Translations under genes and position numbers: made by a program
Assembly (NCBI GenBank): GCA_039810245.1
Contig: JBDHWQ010000006.1
Coordinates: 108,119-172,118 of the forward strand
From: CALDSL01 sp039810245
GTDB lineage: Bacteria > Chloroflexota > Anaerolineae > Anaerolineales > Anaerolineaceae
Length of the DNA: 64,000 nt
Direction: 5' to 3'
Notes under the pieces: model-generated
What the model was told of the DNA's origin: nothing
Databases searched by the model: none
What the model saw: only the letters and a program-made list of their open reading frames with translations
Part shown: one piece after another, positions 53,290-62,810 of the stretch
Layout: each line of letters opens with the position of its first letter
Numbering within the stretch: position 1 is the first letter of the stretch

Positions 53290-54294
53290 ATGGATAACCG
53301 CAATAGATCGCATTATCGTTCGCTGTTCTGGCCGGTGATTTTGATCGGCGTGGGCGTGGTGTGGCTGTTGGGCAACCTGGGCATGCTGAGCGGTAACGCG
53401 CTCAACCTGCTGGCGGCGCTGTGGCCGCTGCTGCTGGTAGGCATTGGCCTGGACCTGTTATTCGGGCGCAGCCGTCCCCTGGTCGGCGCGTTGATCGCGC
53501 TGATATTGCTGGGCGGGGTGATCTTTCTGCTGGTCAGCGGTTCTGCATTGGGTGTCCAACTCCCCGGCAGCGGTGATTTCAAGGTAGAGCAATTCTCCAC
53601 GCCGCTGGACGGGGCCAAATCGGCGCAGGTGACGATTGAATCCGCCTCGCAGCCGGTGGAGATCAAGCCGTTGGCCGCGGGTGGTGACCTGCTGCTGGAC
53701 GCGACCATCGGGCATTATGGCCAGATGCAGTTCGACGTCAGCGGCGGCGCGGAACGGCAGATCCTGCTGCGGCGAAAACCTTCATCGGGCGTAAACTTCG
53801 GGTTTGAGTTCCGGCCGGACGCGCGCTGGGACATCCGCCTGGCGCCGGGCGTGCCCTACGATCTGCGCATCGACTCGGCCTCGGGGTCGACGGCAATCAA
53901 CCTGGAAGGGCTGATGCTGAGCCGCTTGAGCATTAACAGCGGCTCGGGCTCGGTGGCGGTGGTACTGCCAGCCAGCAGCCAGGCCTATGAGATGGCGCTG
54001 GACAGCGGCTCGGGCGCGATTGACGTGCAGTTCCCGGCAGATACGCCGGTGCGCGCGCGCTTCAACAGCGGGTCCGGTTCGCTGCGGCTGCAGGTTCCAC
54101 GGGGCGCGGCGCTGCGCGTGGAAGTGCAGAACGGCGGCTCCGGATCGATCAACCTGCCGGGCAGCCTGACGCGCATTTCCGGCGACTCGGGTGAGGATGA
54201 AGGCGTGTGGGAAAGCAGCGGCTATTCCAGCGCGAAGAATCAGATTGAGATCATCCTCGAGGACGTTGGCTCAGGGTCGGTGCGGGTGCAATAA
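53290..54294 (+). CDS. LiaF-like membrane protein with DUF4097-type beta-repeat domain
   Basis: The 334-residue protein starts at ATG 53290 (AGGAG upstream). The N-terminus has a LiaI/LiaF-TM module: FWPVILIGVGVVWLLGNLG, LNLLAALWPLLLVGIGLDLLFG and ALIALILLGGVIFLLV. The rest is a right-handed beta-helix-like repeat region with S-G-S-G-S turns (SASGSTAINL, NSGSGSVAVVL, DSGSGAIDVQF, NSGSGSLRLQV). LiaF-like proteins sense or regulate envelope stress. A TATAAT is at 53253-53258. Confidence 0.85.
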   Translation: MDNRNRSHYRSLFWPVILIGVGVVWLLGNLGMLSGNALNLLAALWPLLLVGIGLDLLFGRSRPLVGALIALILLGGVIFLLVSGSALGVQLPGSGDFKVEQFSTPLDGAKSAQVTIESASQPVEIKPLAAGGDLLLDATIGHYGQMQFDVSGGAERQILLRRKPSSGVNFGFEFRPDARWDIRLAPGVPYDLRIDSASGSTAINLEGLMLSRLSINSGSGSVAVVLPASSQAYEMALDSGSGAIDVQFPADTPVRARFNSGSGSLRLQVPRGAALRVEVQNGGSGSINLPGSLTRISGDSGEDEGVWESSGYSSAKNQIEIILEDVGSGSVRVQ

Positions 54295-54296
54295 GG

Positions 54297-54338
54297 AAAA
54301 AACAGTGAGGGCTGCGCAAGCGGCCCTCACTGTTTTTT
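54297..54338. terminator. Bidirectional terminator
   Basis: A 16-bp stem (54297-54312 with 54323-54338), A-run on the left and T-run on the right, separating the convergent LiaF-like and YceI genes. Confidence 0.88.
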
Positions 54339-54341
54339 GTT

Positions 54342-55094
54342 TTATTGGGTTGGCCGGGCGACGAAGGTGAAGTCGATTTTCACCTCGTCTTCGGCTTTGA
54401 GCATCCCGGCGATATCAGGCGGGGAGAAGTTGAAGTCGCTCATCAGCACCTCTGTGCTGGCGCTGCCCTGCAGGGTTTCGTTTTCCAGCCGCGCCTGCAC
54501 GTTGAAGGTGACCGGTCGGGTGGTATCACGCACGGTCAGATCGCCGGTGACCTGAAAGTTGAGCGTCTGCCCGGCCTGGGCATCCGCGCTCAGACCGCTG
54601 ACGGCAGTGGGCGCGAAGGTTGCAAGGGGGAATCTGGCCGATTCGAGCCAGCGGCCACGGATGGCATTGTCGCGGCGGCTGGAGTCGCTCTCAAAGGCGC
54701 TGATGTCTACGGTAATGGTGCCCAGCGTGCTTTGCTCGGGGTGGGTAAAGTTGAGCAGCACGTCGCCGTTGACCTTTTGCGTCTTGCCGACTGCCAGGTT
54801 GAAGCGGTTGTTGTCGTTAAAGAATACTTCGCCGACCGAGTAGGTGACGCTGGATTGTTCGGGCACGATCGCATATGTGCGCACATCATCCCCGCCGGCG
54901 GCGGGCTGGGTGGGGTCTGCGGCGATTGTTGGGGCGCTGGTGGCGGCGGGTGGGGTGGTGGGCTGCGCCTGGATGGGCGCGCTGGTGGCCCCGGTGGCCG
55001 GGATGGCAGTGGGGGCGGCAGGGGCCGCGGCAGGCGCGCAGGCTGCCAGCAGCAGAGCCAGCAGCGTAAGCGCGGATAAAAGGCGTGCTTTCAT
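54342..55094 (-). CDS. YceI-family lipoprotein
   Basis: The 250-residue protein starts at ATG 55094 (AAGGAG upstream) and has a lipoprotein signal (LLSALTLLALLLAAC). A ~55-residue Ala/Thr/Pro linker and a YceI lipocalin-like domain follow (YAIVPEQSSVTYSVGEVF, GTITVDISAFESDSSRRDNAIRG, TGDLTVRDTTRPVTFNV). YceI proteins bind isoprenoid-type lipids or quinones. It is anchored outside the cytoplasmic membrane. It stands alone. Confidence 0.93.
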   Translation of the reverse strand: MKARLLSALTLLALLLAACAPAAAPAAPTAIPATGATSAPIQAQPTTPPAATSAPTIAADPTQPAAGGDDVRTYAIVPEQSSVTYSVGEVFFNDNNRFNLAVGKTQKVNGDVLLNFTHPEQSTLGTITVDISAFESDSSRRDNAIRGRWLESARFPLATFAPTAVSGLSADAQAGQTLNFQVTGDLTVRDTTRPVTFNVQARLENETLQGSASTEVLMSDFNFSPPDIAGMLKAEDEVKIDFTFVARPTQ

Positions 55095-55207
55095 TTTGTC
55101 TCCTTGATTGATGCAACCGGTCAATGTTTGTCCGATTGTACCGGAGACGGGTGGGAAAGCCGCGCGCGCGTAGAAACTTTGCCCGGTGGGCGGAGCTTAA
55201 GGTTTGC

Positions 55208-58200
55208 TTAAACCGGCCTGGTGGGCAGGTCGTGCGTACCCTTCTGGCGGTTTTTATCCTGATACATGCGCCGGTCGGCCGTAGAGAGGGCTTCGACCAG
55301 TGAGCCGTTTTGGCGCGCGGTGGCGATGCCGAGCGACAGGCTGAGGCGCATGTTGCGCGCGCTGAGGTTGTAGCTCTCCTGGTTGGCGCGCACGCGCAGA
55401 ACCACTTCTTCGGCGGCGGCCAGGTCGAGCCCGGGCAGCAGCACGGCGAATTCATCGCCGCCAAAGCGCGACACAATATCTTCGGGGCGGAATGAAGCGC
55501 TCAGAACGCGCGCCGCGGCCTGCAGCAGAGCATCGCCCATGGCGTGGCCGCGAGTGTCGTTGGTGTCTTTGAGCCCGTTTACGTCCATCATCAGGATGCT
55601 GATGGGATACTGGCGGCTGCGCTGCAGGCGCTGCAGCTCGGTTTCAAAAAAGGCGCGGTTATACAACCCGGTGAGCATGTCGTGGGTGCTCAGATAGCGC
55701 AGCTCTTCTTCCAGGCGCTTGCTCTCGCTGATATCGCGGCCCACCGACTGGTATTCAATTACGCGGTTGTGATCATCGAGGATAGGGCGGTCCATCCACT
55801 GTACCCAGTGTACATTCCCGTCCGAGAGCAGCTCCTGGGTCTCATACGTGATGGCGTCAGCATTCGTGTGCAGCATGCAGCACTCACCATTCAGATCGCG
55901 GTCGCCAAAGGAGATGTTGTAGGTGTAGAAGCGGCGGCCTACCACCTCGGCACGGCTGACGCCCAGCATGCGGCAGTAAGCCTCGTTGACAAAGGTCATG
56001 GTGCCATCCGGCAGGAATCGGCTGATCAGATCAGTCTGGTCTTCAACCACGGCGCGGTAGCGCGCCTCGCTCTGGCGCAGGCGTTCCTCGGCCAACTGGC
56101 GCTCGGTCACATCGCGCATAAAGACCGACAGGCCATGCTTGCCGGGATAGCCATTGACTTCGAGGTAATGCAGGTTGTGCGACGAGAGCCATTCCATCAC
56201 AAAGCCCTGGCGCTGGCGGGTGCGTATGGCCTCGAGGGCAAACTGTTCGGCAGAAGAGCCGCGGAACTGCGGGTAGACTTCGTACAGGGTTTTGCCAATC
56301 ACATCTGCGGCAGCAAAACTGGTGAGACGCTCGGCAGCCGGGTTCCAGTAGGTGATACGCAGGTCCCAATCCAGGCCGAAGAAGTAATCGGAGACCGAGT
56401 CGGCCAGTTCTTTGTAGCGCAGCTCGCTCTCGCGCAGAGCCTCGCTGGCCTCGCGGCGCTCGGTGATATCCATGACGGTGCCGAAGATGTGGGTTATATC
56501 ACCGTTGGCGTCAATTTCGGGGCGGATGATGGAGTAGAGCGTCTTGACCGGCCCATTGGGAATGTGGATGCGGTATTCTGCAGAGGCGGGTTGTTTGTCT
56601 TGCAGCACGGTGCGGATGGCATCGGCGGCGGCTTCCTGGTCATCGGAGACGATGAACGACAGGATGCGCTGGATGGGCAGGGGTGGTTCGTGCGGCTGCA
56701 TGCCGGCGATGCGATAGGTCTCTTCGGACCATTCCATGCTGCCGTCCGACACGCGGAAGCGGTAATGGCCCATTTGCGCCAGGCGCTCGGCCTCGGCCAG
56801 GTTGGCCTGGCTGCGGCGCAGCTCTTCAGCGCCCAGGCGTACGTCGGTCATATCGCGCATCACGCTGCCAAGCATCATGCCCTGCGCGCTGCGGAGGGGG
56901 AAGGTGAGGGAATGGATCAGGCGCACCGAGCCGTCGCTGCGCAGCAGCTCGAACTCGCGCACCCGGTTTTCATCGGGGATAGCACTGCCAGACAGGGAGA
57001 GCAGGATGTTGTTGCGGATGGATTCCAGGGTGAGCGTGGCGCGGGCGCGCGGCGTGAGCAACTCATAATAGATTTCCCACACGTAGCGGCCCAGCGCGTC
57101 GGAGCGATTCCAGCCGGTGATGCGCTCCATACTGCGGTTCCATTCGGTGATTTGCCCCTGCTTATTGATCAGCAGTACGCCATCATAGGATTGGAGCACC
57201 AGACCGCGGAACTTCATATCGCTCTCGCGGATGCGGGCTTCGGCGCGCGCGCGCTCGATCACGTTCAGGAAAATCTGCCCGGCCAGGGTGAGCATGCGGA
57301 TATCATCGCTGGTCCACCGTTTTTCTCGCTCCTGGTTATGAAAACCCAGCGAGCCGGTGAGCACGCCATTGGAGAGCAGCGGCACGGTGACCAGAGAATG
57401 CACCACGTTCGCCTCGAAGTGGCGTTTTTCGGCGACGGCCAGAAGAGGTAGCTGGTCTTGATCGGGCATATACACGGCGCGGCCGGCCTGCAGCTCGCTG
57501 AGCAGCCAGGGCAGGTCTTGCATCGAGCTGCCGTGCAGATTTTCAACGCGTGAAGGAATGCCCGGCGCAAGCCACTCGTACACCCGCGAGATGGTAAAGT
57601 TGGCGTCAAACAGGCAAAGGTGGCTGACTTCAACGCCAGTGAAAGCACACAGATCACCCAAGGCGCGCCGTATTTCTTCCTCCACCTGGCCTGCCTGTAC
57701 ATTAATGAAGCGCGAGGAGATGCGCGAAATGGTTTCTTCGATACCCAGCCGGTAGCGCAGCGCGCGCTCGGCATCGCGGCCTTCGGAGAATGCCGCGCCG
57801 AGCATCATGGCGGCGATGGAGAGCAGCATGAGAAACAGGATCACGTTCTCATAATCGGCGGGCGGGTAGTTGAAGTTATGCGCGGTGAAAATGGCGACGG
57901 AATTAATCAAAAATGAGGCGATGATCGCACCGCGCAAGTCGTAATGGTAGACCACCAGCACCAGCGGCAGGAAGATGAGGAACCAGATGCGCCAGTCGCT
58001 GGTGGAGATCAGCGCAAACACCATCCAGACTGTGAGCGTGACGGCGAAGAAATGCAGCAGAGCCACGCCGCCATCGGTGGCGGGGCGGCCAAGGATTTTC
58101 CGCGTTTTTCCCGCGGCGTATTGCCCGGGCTGCTGCGCGGAGCGCGCGCGGCGCGCCACTGTCGACAGCAGCGCCAGCACCATCAATGGCCCGGCGACCA

Positions 58201-58711
58201 CGTTGCTGAGAATCTGGCGCACGATGAGCTGGCTGAATACGATGCGGTAAACCAGGGGCGAAAGGACGCCGCCTGCCAGCATGAGCCGCGCAGTGAGGAA
58301 AGCCGAGAACAAGCCGGTGATTACGGCCACGAACAGGAACATCAATGCTTCGCGCAGATGCACACGGCGACCGCCATCCGGTATGAGGCGGCGCAGGACC
58401 AGAGCGGCTGCCAGGTAGAGTGCCATTACGGCCAGGTGCAGCGCCAGGGTGTAGGTGTTGAGCGGAAGCTGGTAGAGGAATACCCAGGCAGCCAGTTGGG
58501 CCACAAAGACAACCGGGGCCCAGCTCGGGCCGAGCACCATCATCAGCCCCAGGTTCAACCCGGTGGCAGGATACCAGCCTGTAAGGCTGGGCAGCGGTCG
58601 AAAGAAGATCCACGCGGCCGAGAAAGCAAAATAGGTCAAAGCATACCCGCACAATACCAGCGCCAGGTACTTCCGTCCTAACAGATGTCTTAGCGAAACG
58701 CGTTTGATCAT
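55208..58711 (-). CDS. MASE1-GAF-multi-PAS diguanylate cyclase
   Basis: The 1167-residue sensor has a MASE1-like N-terminal membrane domain (about eight segments, residues ~10-305) and a GAF-like domain (~330-490). At least four PAS/PAC units follow (for example MKFRGLVLQSYDGVLLINKQG and SEARYRAVVEDQTDLISRF). The GGDEF domain comes last: FGGDEF at 1083-1088 and an inhibitory-site RPED (1075-1078) five residues upstream. It should make cyclic di-GMP with product inhibition. It may be active on its own; no phosphodiesterase domain is fused. No RBS is clear. Confidence 0.93.
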   Translation of the reverse strand: MIKRVSLRHLLGRKYLALVLCGYALTYFAFSAAWIFFRPLPSLTGWYPATGLNLGLMMVLGPSWAPVVFVAQLAAWVFLYQLPLNTYTLALHLAVMALYLAAALVLRRLIPDGGRRVHLREALMFLFVAVITGLFSAFLTARLMLAGGVLSPLVYRIVFSQLIVRQILSNVVAGPLMVLALLSTVARRARSAQQPGQYAAGKTRKILGRPATDGGVALLHFFAVTLTVWMVFALISTSDWRIWFLIFLPLVLVVYHYDLRGAIIASFLINSVAIFTAHNFNYPPADYENVILFLMLLSIAAMMLGAAFSEGRDAERALRYRLGIEETISRISSRFINVQAGQVEEEIRRALGDLCAFTGVEVSHLCLFDANFTISRVYEWLAPGIPSRVENLHGSSMQDLPWLLSELQAGRAVYMPDQDQLPLLAVAEKRHFEANVVHSLVTVPLLSNGVLTGSLGFHNQEREKRWTSDDIRMLTLAGQIFLNVIERARAEARIRESDMKFRGLVLQSYDGVLLINKQGQITEWNRSMERITGWNRSDALGRYVWEIYYELLTPRARATLTLESIRNNILLSLSGSAIPDENRVREFELLRSDGSVRLIHSLTFPLRSAQGMMLGSVMRDMTDVRLGAEELRRSQANLAEAERLAQMGHYRFRVSDGSMEWSEETYRIAGMQPHEPPLPIQRILSFIVSDDQEAAADAIRTVLQDKQPASAEYRIHIPNGPVKTLYSIIRPEIDANGDITHIFGTVMDITERREASEALRESELRYKELADSVSDYFFGLDWDLRITYWNPAAERLTSFAAADVIGKTLYEVYPQFRGSSAEQFALEAIRTRQRQGFVMEWLSSHNLHYLEVNGYPGKHGLSVFMRDVTERQLAEERLRQSEARYRAVVEDQTDLISRFLPDGTMTFVNEAYCRMLGVSRAEVVGRRFYTYNISFGDRDLNGECCMLHTNADAITYETQELLSDGNVHWVQWMDRPILDDHNRVIEYQSVGRDISESKRLEEELRYLSTHDMLTGLYNRAFFETELQRLQRSRQYPISILMMDVNGLKDTNDTRGHAMGDALLQAAARVLSASFRPEDIVSRFGGDEFAVLLPGLDLAAAEEVVLRVRANQESYNLSARNMRLSLSLGIATARQNGSLVEALSTADRRMYQDKNRQKGTHDLPTRPV

Positions 58712-58945
58712 GCAGGTGGATGGATCAATGAGATGCGAACAGGTTAATCCGGGCGACTTTCCCCCATGTGATGCAGATCGTTCACATTGATATTAACGCG
58801 TGTTTGCGGTAACTTTTCATCATTATCACAAAAACGGTTGGCGACTTTTATGGTTTTGGTAAGAGGGGGGGGCGAGGTTATTATACCTGAAACTTGCCGG
58901 GACGGCGCAAAGCTGAAATCGGGCGGGCAGGCGTGGCTTTTAAGC

Positions 58946-58951
58946 TATAAT
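58946..58951 (+). promoter_or_regulatory. -10 box at the RNase D start
   Basis: TATAAT ends 7 bases before the ATG at 58959, so transcription would start at or next to the start codon (leaderless). There is no clear -35. Confidence 0.45.
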
Positions 58952-58958
58952 GACGCCT

Positions 58959-60101
58959 ATGACTGATGCACCGATGAAAGCTCCTATCTGGGTAGCACGG
59001 GCGGGGGATCTATCCCAGATGGTTCGAGCCCTGTCCCAGCAACCGATCCTGGCGGTGGATACCGAAGCCAACAGCCTGCACGCTTTCCGCGAGCAGGTAT
59101 GCCTGATCCAGTTTTCCATTCCCGACCGCGATTACCTGGTGGACCCCTTTGCGTTGCGCGACCTTTCGCCGCTGGGGCTGCTGTTTGCTGACCCAAAGAT
59201 TGAGAAGGTGTTCCACGCGGCCGAGTACGATATCATTGGCCTGAAGCGCGATTATGGTTTTACCTTCAATAACTTGTTTGATACGATGCTGGCGGCGCGC
59301 ATTTTGGGGCGCTCGGCGGTGGGTTTGGGCAGCATGCTGGAAGCCGAGTTTGGCATCACGCTGGATAAGCGCTTCCAGCGCGCCAACTGGGGCCAACGAC
59401 CGCTGCCGCAGGCGCTGCTGGCCTATGCGCGGCTGGACACGCATTACCTGATCGCCCTGCGCGATCGGATGCGCGAGGCACTGCAAGCCACCGACCGCTG
59501 GGCGCTGGCGCAGGAAGACTTTACGCGGCTGACGCGCACGCCCGCCGGCGCGCGCGCCAATGGCGACGAGCTGGAAGAGAACTGCTGGCGCATCGCAGGC
59601 AACCACGCGCTGACCCCGCAGCAGAACGCGGTGCTGATGGAGCTGTGCGCCTATCGCAGCCGGCAGGCCGAGCACGCAAACCTGCCGCTGTTTAAGATTT
59701 TGGGAAATACCACGCTGCTGCAGATTGCGGAGCAGCTTCCGGCCAGCCTGGACGCACTGAAGGAGATCGAAGGCCTGAGCCCGCGGCTGGTGGACCGCCA
59801 CGGCAGTGCGCTGCTGGCGGCCGTGCAGCGCGGCCTGCAGGCGGCTCCGCTGCACCGCCCGCGGCATCCGCACCCGGATGATGCCTTCCTGATGCGGCTG
59901 GACGCGCTGCGCGACTGGCGCAAGGCTACCGCGCGCACTCTGGAAGTGGAATCGGATGTGGTGCTGCCGCGCGATGTGCTGGAGAGTATTGCCCATGACA
60001 ACCCGCGCACGTTGGACGATCTGAAAACATTGATGCAAGACCTGCCCTGGCGGTTTGAGCACTTTGGCGAAAAAATATTAGCGGTGACGCGTAAAGCCTG
60101 A
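58959..60101 (+). CDS. rnd: Ribonuclease D-like 3'-5' exonuclease
   Basis: The ~380-residue protein has the DEDDy motifs: ILAVDTEANSLHAF (Asp34/Glu36), VFHAAEYDIIGLKRDYG, NLFDTMLAARILG and YARLDTHYLIALRDRM (Tyr/Asp). Two C-terminal HRDC-like segments follow (one contains LKEIEGLSPRLVDRHGSALL). RNase D trims the 3' ends of tRNA and other stable RNAs. The start at 58959 was chosen because an ATG at 58950 overlaps the -10 box. Confidence 0.92.
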   Translation: MTDAPMKAPIWVARAGDLSQMVRALSQQPILAVDTEANSLHAFREQVCLIQFSIPDRDYLVDPFALRDLSPLGLLFADPKIEKVFHAAEYDIIGLKRDYGFTFNNLFDTMLAARILGRSAVGLGSMLEAEFGITLDKRFQRANWGQRPLPQALLAYARLDTHYLIALRDRMREALQATDRWALAQEDFTRLTRTPAGARANGDELEENCWRIAGNHALTPQQNAVLMELCAYRSRQAEHANLPLFKILGNTTLLQIAEQLPASLDALKEIEGLSPRLVDRHGSALLAAVQRGLQAAPLHRPRHPHPDDAFLMRLDALRDWRKATARTLEVESDVVLPRDVLESIAHDNPRTLDDLKTLMQDLPWRFEHFGEKILAVTRKA

Positions 60102-60176
60102 CCTGGCCGCGCACTCAACCAGTACCTCGCGCTCGGGTTAGGCGAGATACGCGATGGTAACCACATGGGAGGGAAC

Positions 60177-61559
60177 ATGAAAATCTATTTTAACGGCGCC
60201 GCGCACGATGTGACCGGGTCACAGTACGTGCTGTACGTCAATGGCCAATCGTTGATGATTGACTGCGGCCTGTACCAGGGCAGAGACTCGTATGATCGTA
60301 ATGCCAGTTTCCGCTTCGACCCCAAAAAGCTCAACGCGGTGGTGCTGACCCACGCGCACATTGACCATTCGGGAAATTTGCCCAACCTGGTGAAGAGCGG
60401 GTTCGATGGGTCGATCTACTGTACGCCGGCCACTGCTGACCTGGTGGACATCATGCTGCGTGATTCAGGAAAGATTCAGGAAGAAGACGCCCAATTCCTG
60501 AGCAAAAAGACCGGCGAGATTGTAGAGCCAATCTATACCGCGGAAGATGCGGCGCGGGTAAAGTTTCAGTTCCGGACGCTTGAATATAAAGAAACTTTCC
60601 AGCCGGTGCGCGGGGTGACGGCGCGGCTATTTGACGCAGGCCACATCCTTGGCTCGGCATCGGTGTGCCTGGACGTGGAAGAGGACGGGCAGGAGCCATA
60701 CCGGATGTGGTTTTCAGGCGATATTGGCCGGCTGGACCTGCCGCTGCTGAAAGACCCGGTGCTTCCGCAGCAGGCTAATTATCTGGTGATGGAGGCTACC
60801 TACGGCGACACCACGCATCCCAACCCGGAAGAGGCCTATGACCAACTGCGCCAGGTAATTAAGAAGACCATTGAGCGCGGCGGCAAGGTGCTGATCCCAG
60901 CCTTTGCGGTGGGGCGCACGCAGGAGCTGGTGTACAACCTGAACCGCATGATCACCGCGGGCGAGATCCCGGCGGTGCCCGTGTTTGTGGATAGCCCGCT
61001 GGCGGTGAATGCGACGCAGGTGTTCCAGGAGCATCCCGAGTTATTCGACAAAGAGACGCAGGATTTTATCCGTGAGGGGCGCCACCCGGCGCTCAACTTC
61101 AAGGGGCTGACGTATGTACGCAGCGTGGAAGAGTCGAAAGCGATCAATTACATGGACCGCCCGGTGGTGATCATCTCAGCTTCGGGCATGGCGCAGAACG
61201 GGCGCATTTTGCACCACTTGCGCCACAACATCGACGACCCGCGCAACACGATCCTGATTGTGGGCTGGCAGGCGCCGGACACGCTGGGACGCGACCTGGT
61301 GGAAGGTAAGAAGGAAGTGACGATTTACGGCGACCGCTACGAAGTTAGGGCCGATGTGGTGCAGATTTCGGGGTTTTCGGCGCATGCCGGGCAGGATATG
61401 CTGATGCGTTACGCGCTGGCGAGCAAGGACACGCTGCGCAAGGTAGTGCTGGTGCACGCCGAAGCGGCCGTGGCCGAGCAGTTCCGCGGCACGCTGCTGG
61501 CGGCCGGCGTACCGGAAGTGATCTACCCGGAGCTATACGACAGCCTGGATATCCCGTAG
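60177..61559 (+). CDS. Beta-CASP metallo-beta-lactamase-fold ribonuclease
   Basis: The 460-residue protein starts at ATG 60177 (GGGAGGG upstream). MBL motifs are LTHAHIDHSGNLP, DAGHILGSASV and WFSGDIGRLD. Beta-CASP motifs are VMEATYGD (A), ISASGMAQNGRILHHL, ISGFSAHAGQ and VLVHAE. The RMFMKP-type C-terminus of CPSF-like proteins is absent. Its relatives (YsH1/CPSF-73-like) cleave or trim RNA. It is 75 bases after the RNase D gene, which supports an RNA-processing cluster. Confidence 0.92.
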   Translation: MKIYFNGAAHDVTGSQYVLYVNGQSLMIDCGLYQGRDSYDRNASFRFDPKKLNAVVLTHAHIDHSGNLPNLVKSGFDGSIYCTPATADLVDIMLRDSGKIQEEDAQFLSKKTGEIVEPIYTAEDAARVKFQFRTLEYKETFQPVRGVTARLFDAGHILGSASVCLDVEEDGQEPYRMWFSGDIGRLDLPLLKDPVLPQQANYLVMEATYGDTTHPNPEEAYDQLRQVIKKTIERGGKVLIPAFAVGRTQELVYNLNRMITAGEIPAVPVFVDSPLAVNATQVFQEHPELFDKETQDFIREGRHPALNFKGLTYVRSVEESKAINYMDRPVVIISASGMAQNGRILHHLRHNIDDPRNTILIVGWQAPDTLGRDLVEGKKEVTIYGDRYEVRADVVQISGFSAHAGQDMLMRYALASKDTLRKVVLVHAEAAVAEQFRGTLLAAGVPEVIYPELYDSLDIP

Positions 61560-61579
61560 AACTTGTGTTGAGCAAAACC

Positions 61580-61603
61580 GCGCCCGGTCCGATGACCGGG
61601 CGC
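61580..61603. terminator. Hairpin between convergent RNase and CPBP genes
   Basis: A 10-bp stem GCGCCCGGTC / GACCGGGCGC with loop CGAT, without a T-run. A weak or rho-assisted terminator is possible. Confidence 0.5.
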
Positions 61604-61609
61604 ATTGAT

Positions 61610-62623
61610 TCAACCCTGCGGCGCGGCTGGGTAGACCGCCAGGGCAGCATCCAGCGCGGCGCGACCGCGGCGGGCGCGCACCCAGGCCACGGTGAGCAGG
61701 CTGCCGAGCAGGATGGCCAGCAGCCCGATAAGCCCGGCTTCGGGGCCAAAGGCGCCGCCGGTCCACAGCTCCGGGCCGCTCTGCTGGATGTTGAACAGCG
61801 AGGCGGCGGCTATAGTACCGCTGACCGGAAAGCCGAAGACGTAACCCTGGAAGTAGTTCCAGGTGATATGTAGGCCGATGGGGATGGCCAGCTCGCCGGT
61901 GAGCACATAACCCAGCCCGAGGAACAGCCCGGCGGCCATCAGGTTGAGCGTGCTGACCAGCGAGGCGTTGGGGTTGCCCAGGTGCAGCAGGCCAAACACG
62001 GCCGAGGAGCCCAGGTAGGCCAGCAACAGCGCGCCGCGCGGGCCCAGACGCGGGAAGTTGAAGCCTTCGGCCAGGTTGCGCAGCAGGTAGCCGCGGGTGA
62101 TGAGTTCTTCCTGCACGCCCACGCCGATGAACAGGAACACGCCGGTGAGCATGGGTACCCAGAAGACTGAGTAGCTGTAGCGGTACAGCCCGGTGACGGT
62201 GACCCAGCCGGCGGCGGATTCAGCCAGGAAGATGAGCGCCATCAGCACGGCGCCGAGCGACAGGCCGAAACCAAAATCGGCCCACCAGCCGCGGTTCAGG
62301 TGAAAACCAAAATCGCGGAAGCGGCGGCGGTCGAGCAGACGGCCGGCCAGGGCGATGGCGAGAACACTGGCGAGTACGCCCAGCGCGCGTTGCAGGATTA
62401 CCAGTGGGATGGAGTGATACAGCACCTGGTTGACGGCCTCGGTGATGGCAGGGATGTCTGCGCCGGCGGGGAGCTGCCCGCCGAGCCACAGGGCCAGGGC
62501 GATGAGGGCCGGGAGGGCGGCCGAGCCGGCCGGCATGAGCAGCAGCAGAATTACCACTGCCAGCAGCAGCCGCCAGGCGGCGCGCAGGCGGTGTTCGTGT
62601 TGGTTCCACAATGGGTTGGTCAC
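61610..62623 (-). CDS. CPBP-family intramembrane glutamic endopeptidase
   Basis: The 337-residue protein uses a GTG start at 62623 with GGAGA 7 bases upstream. It has about eight membrane segments, and the CPBP motifs are GVGVQEELITRGYLL (EExxxR), AVFGLLHLGNPNASL (FxxxH) and GLHITWNYFQG (HxxxN). The family cleaves or processes membrane proteins or prenyl-modified peptides. Target unknown. The adjacent tRNA-Ser promoter is divergent. Confidence 0.93.
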   Translation of the reverse strand: MTNPLWNQHEHRLRAAWRLLLAVVILLLLMPAGSAALPALIALALWLGGQLPAGADIPAITEAVNQVLYHSIPLVILQRALGVLASVLAIALAGRLLDRRRFRDFGFHLNRGWWADFGFGLSLGAVLMALIFLAESAAGWVTVTGLYRYSYSVFWVPMLTGVFLFIGVGVQEELITRGYLLRNLAEGFNFPRLGPRGALLLAYLGSSAVFGLLHLGNPNASLVSTLNLMAAGLFLGLGYVLTGELAIPIGLHITWNYFQGYVFGFPVSGTIAAASLFNIQQSGPELWTGGAFGPEAGLIGLLAILLGSLLTVAWVRARRGRAALDAALAVYPAAPQG

Positions 62624-62706
62624 GATGATTTCTCCGGGGGAAGGGTCGGGGCAAGTATACCACCGGGAAGCTGGGAAAAACGTGCCGCGTTCCGGCGAAA
62701 TTCGAG

Positions 62707-62712
62707 TATAAT
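62707..62712 (+). promoter_or_regulatory. -10 box of tRNA-Ser
   Basis: TATAAT at 62707-62712, 10 bases before the mature tRNA start. No clear -35. Confidence 0.5.
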
Positions 62713-62722
62713 AGCGCCATCC

Positions 62723-62810
62723 GGAGAGGTGCCTGAGCGGTTGAAAGGGGCGGTCTCGAAAACCGTTGTGGGGCTTGTCCCCACCGTGGGTTCGAATCCC
62801 ACCCTCTCCG
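62723..62810 (+). tRNA. tRNA-Ser (anticodon CGA)
   Basis: The acceptor GGAGAGG (62723-62729) pairs with CCTCTCC (62803-62809), discriminator G62810. The anticodon loop CTCGAAA gives anticodon CGA (UCG codon). It has a long variable arm and T-loop TTCGAAT. The CCA end is not encoded. Confidence 0.95.

Noticed and set aside
55544..57451. A 635-codon + strand frame opposite the diguanylate cyclase
   Set aside because: Antisense shadow frame with no motifs; the minus frame encodes GGDEF/PAS motifs.
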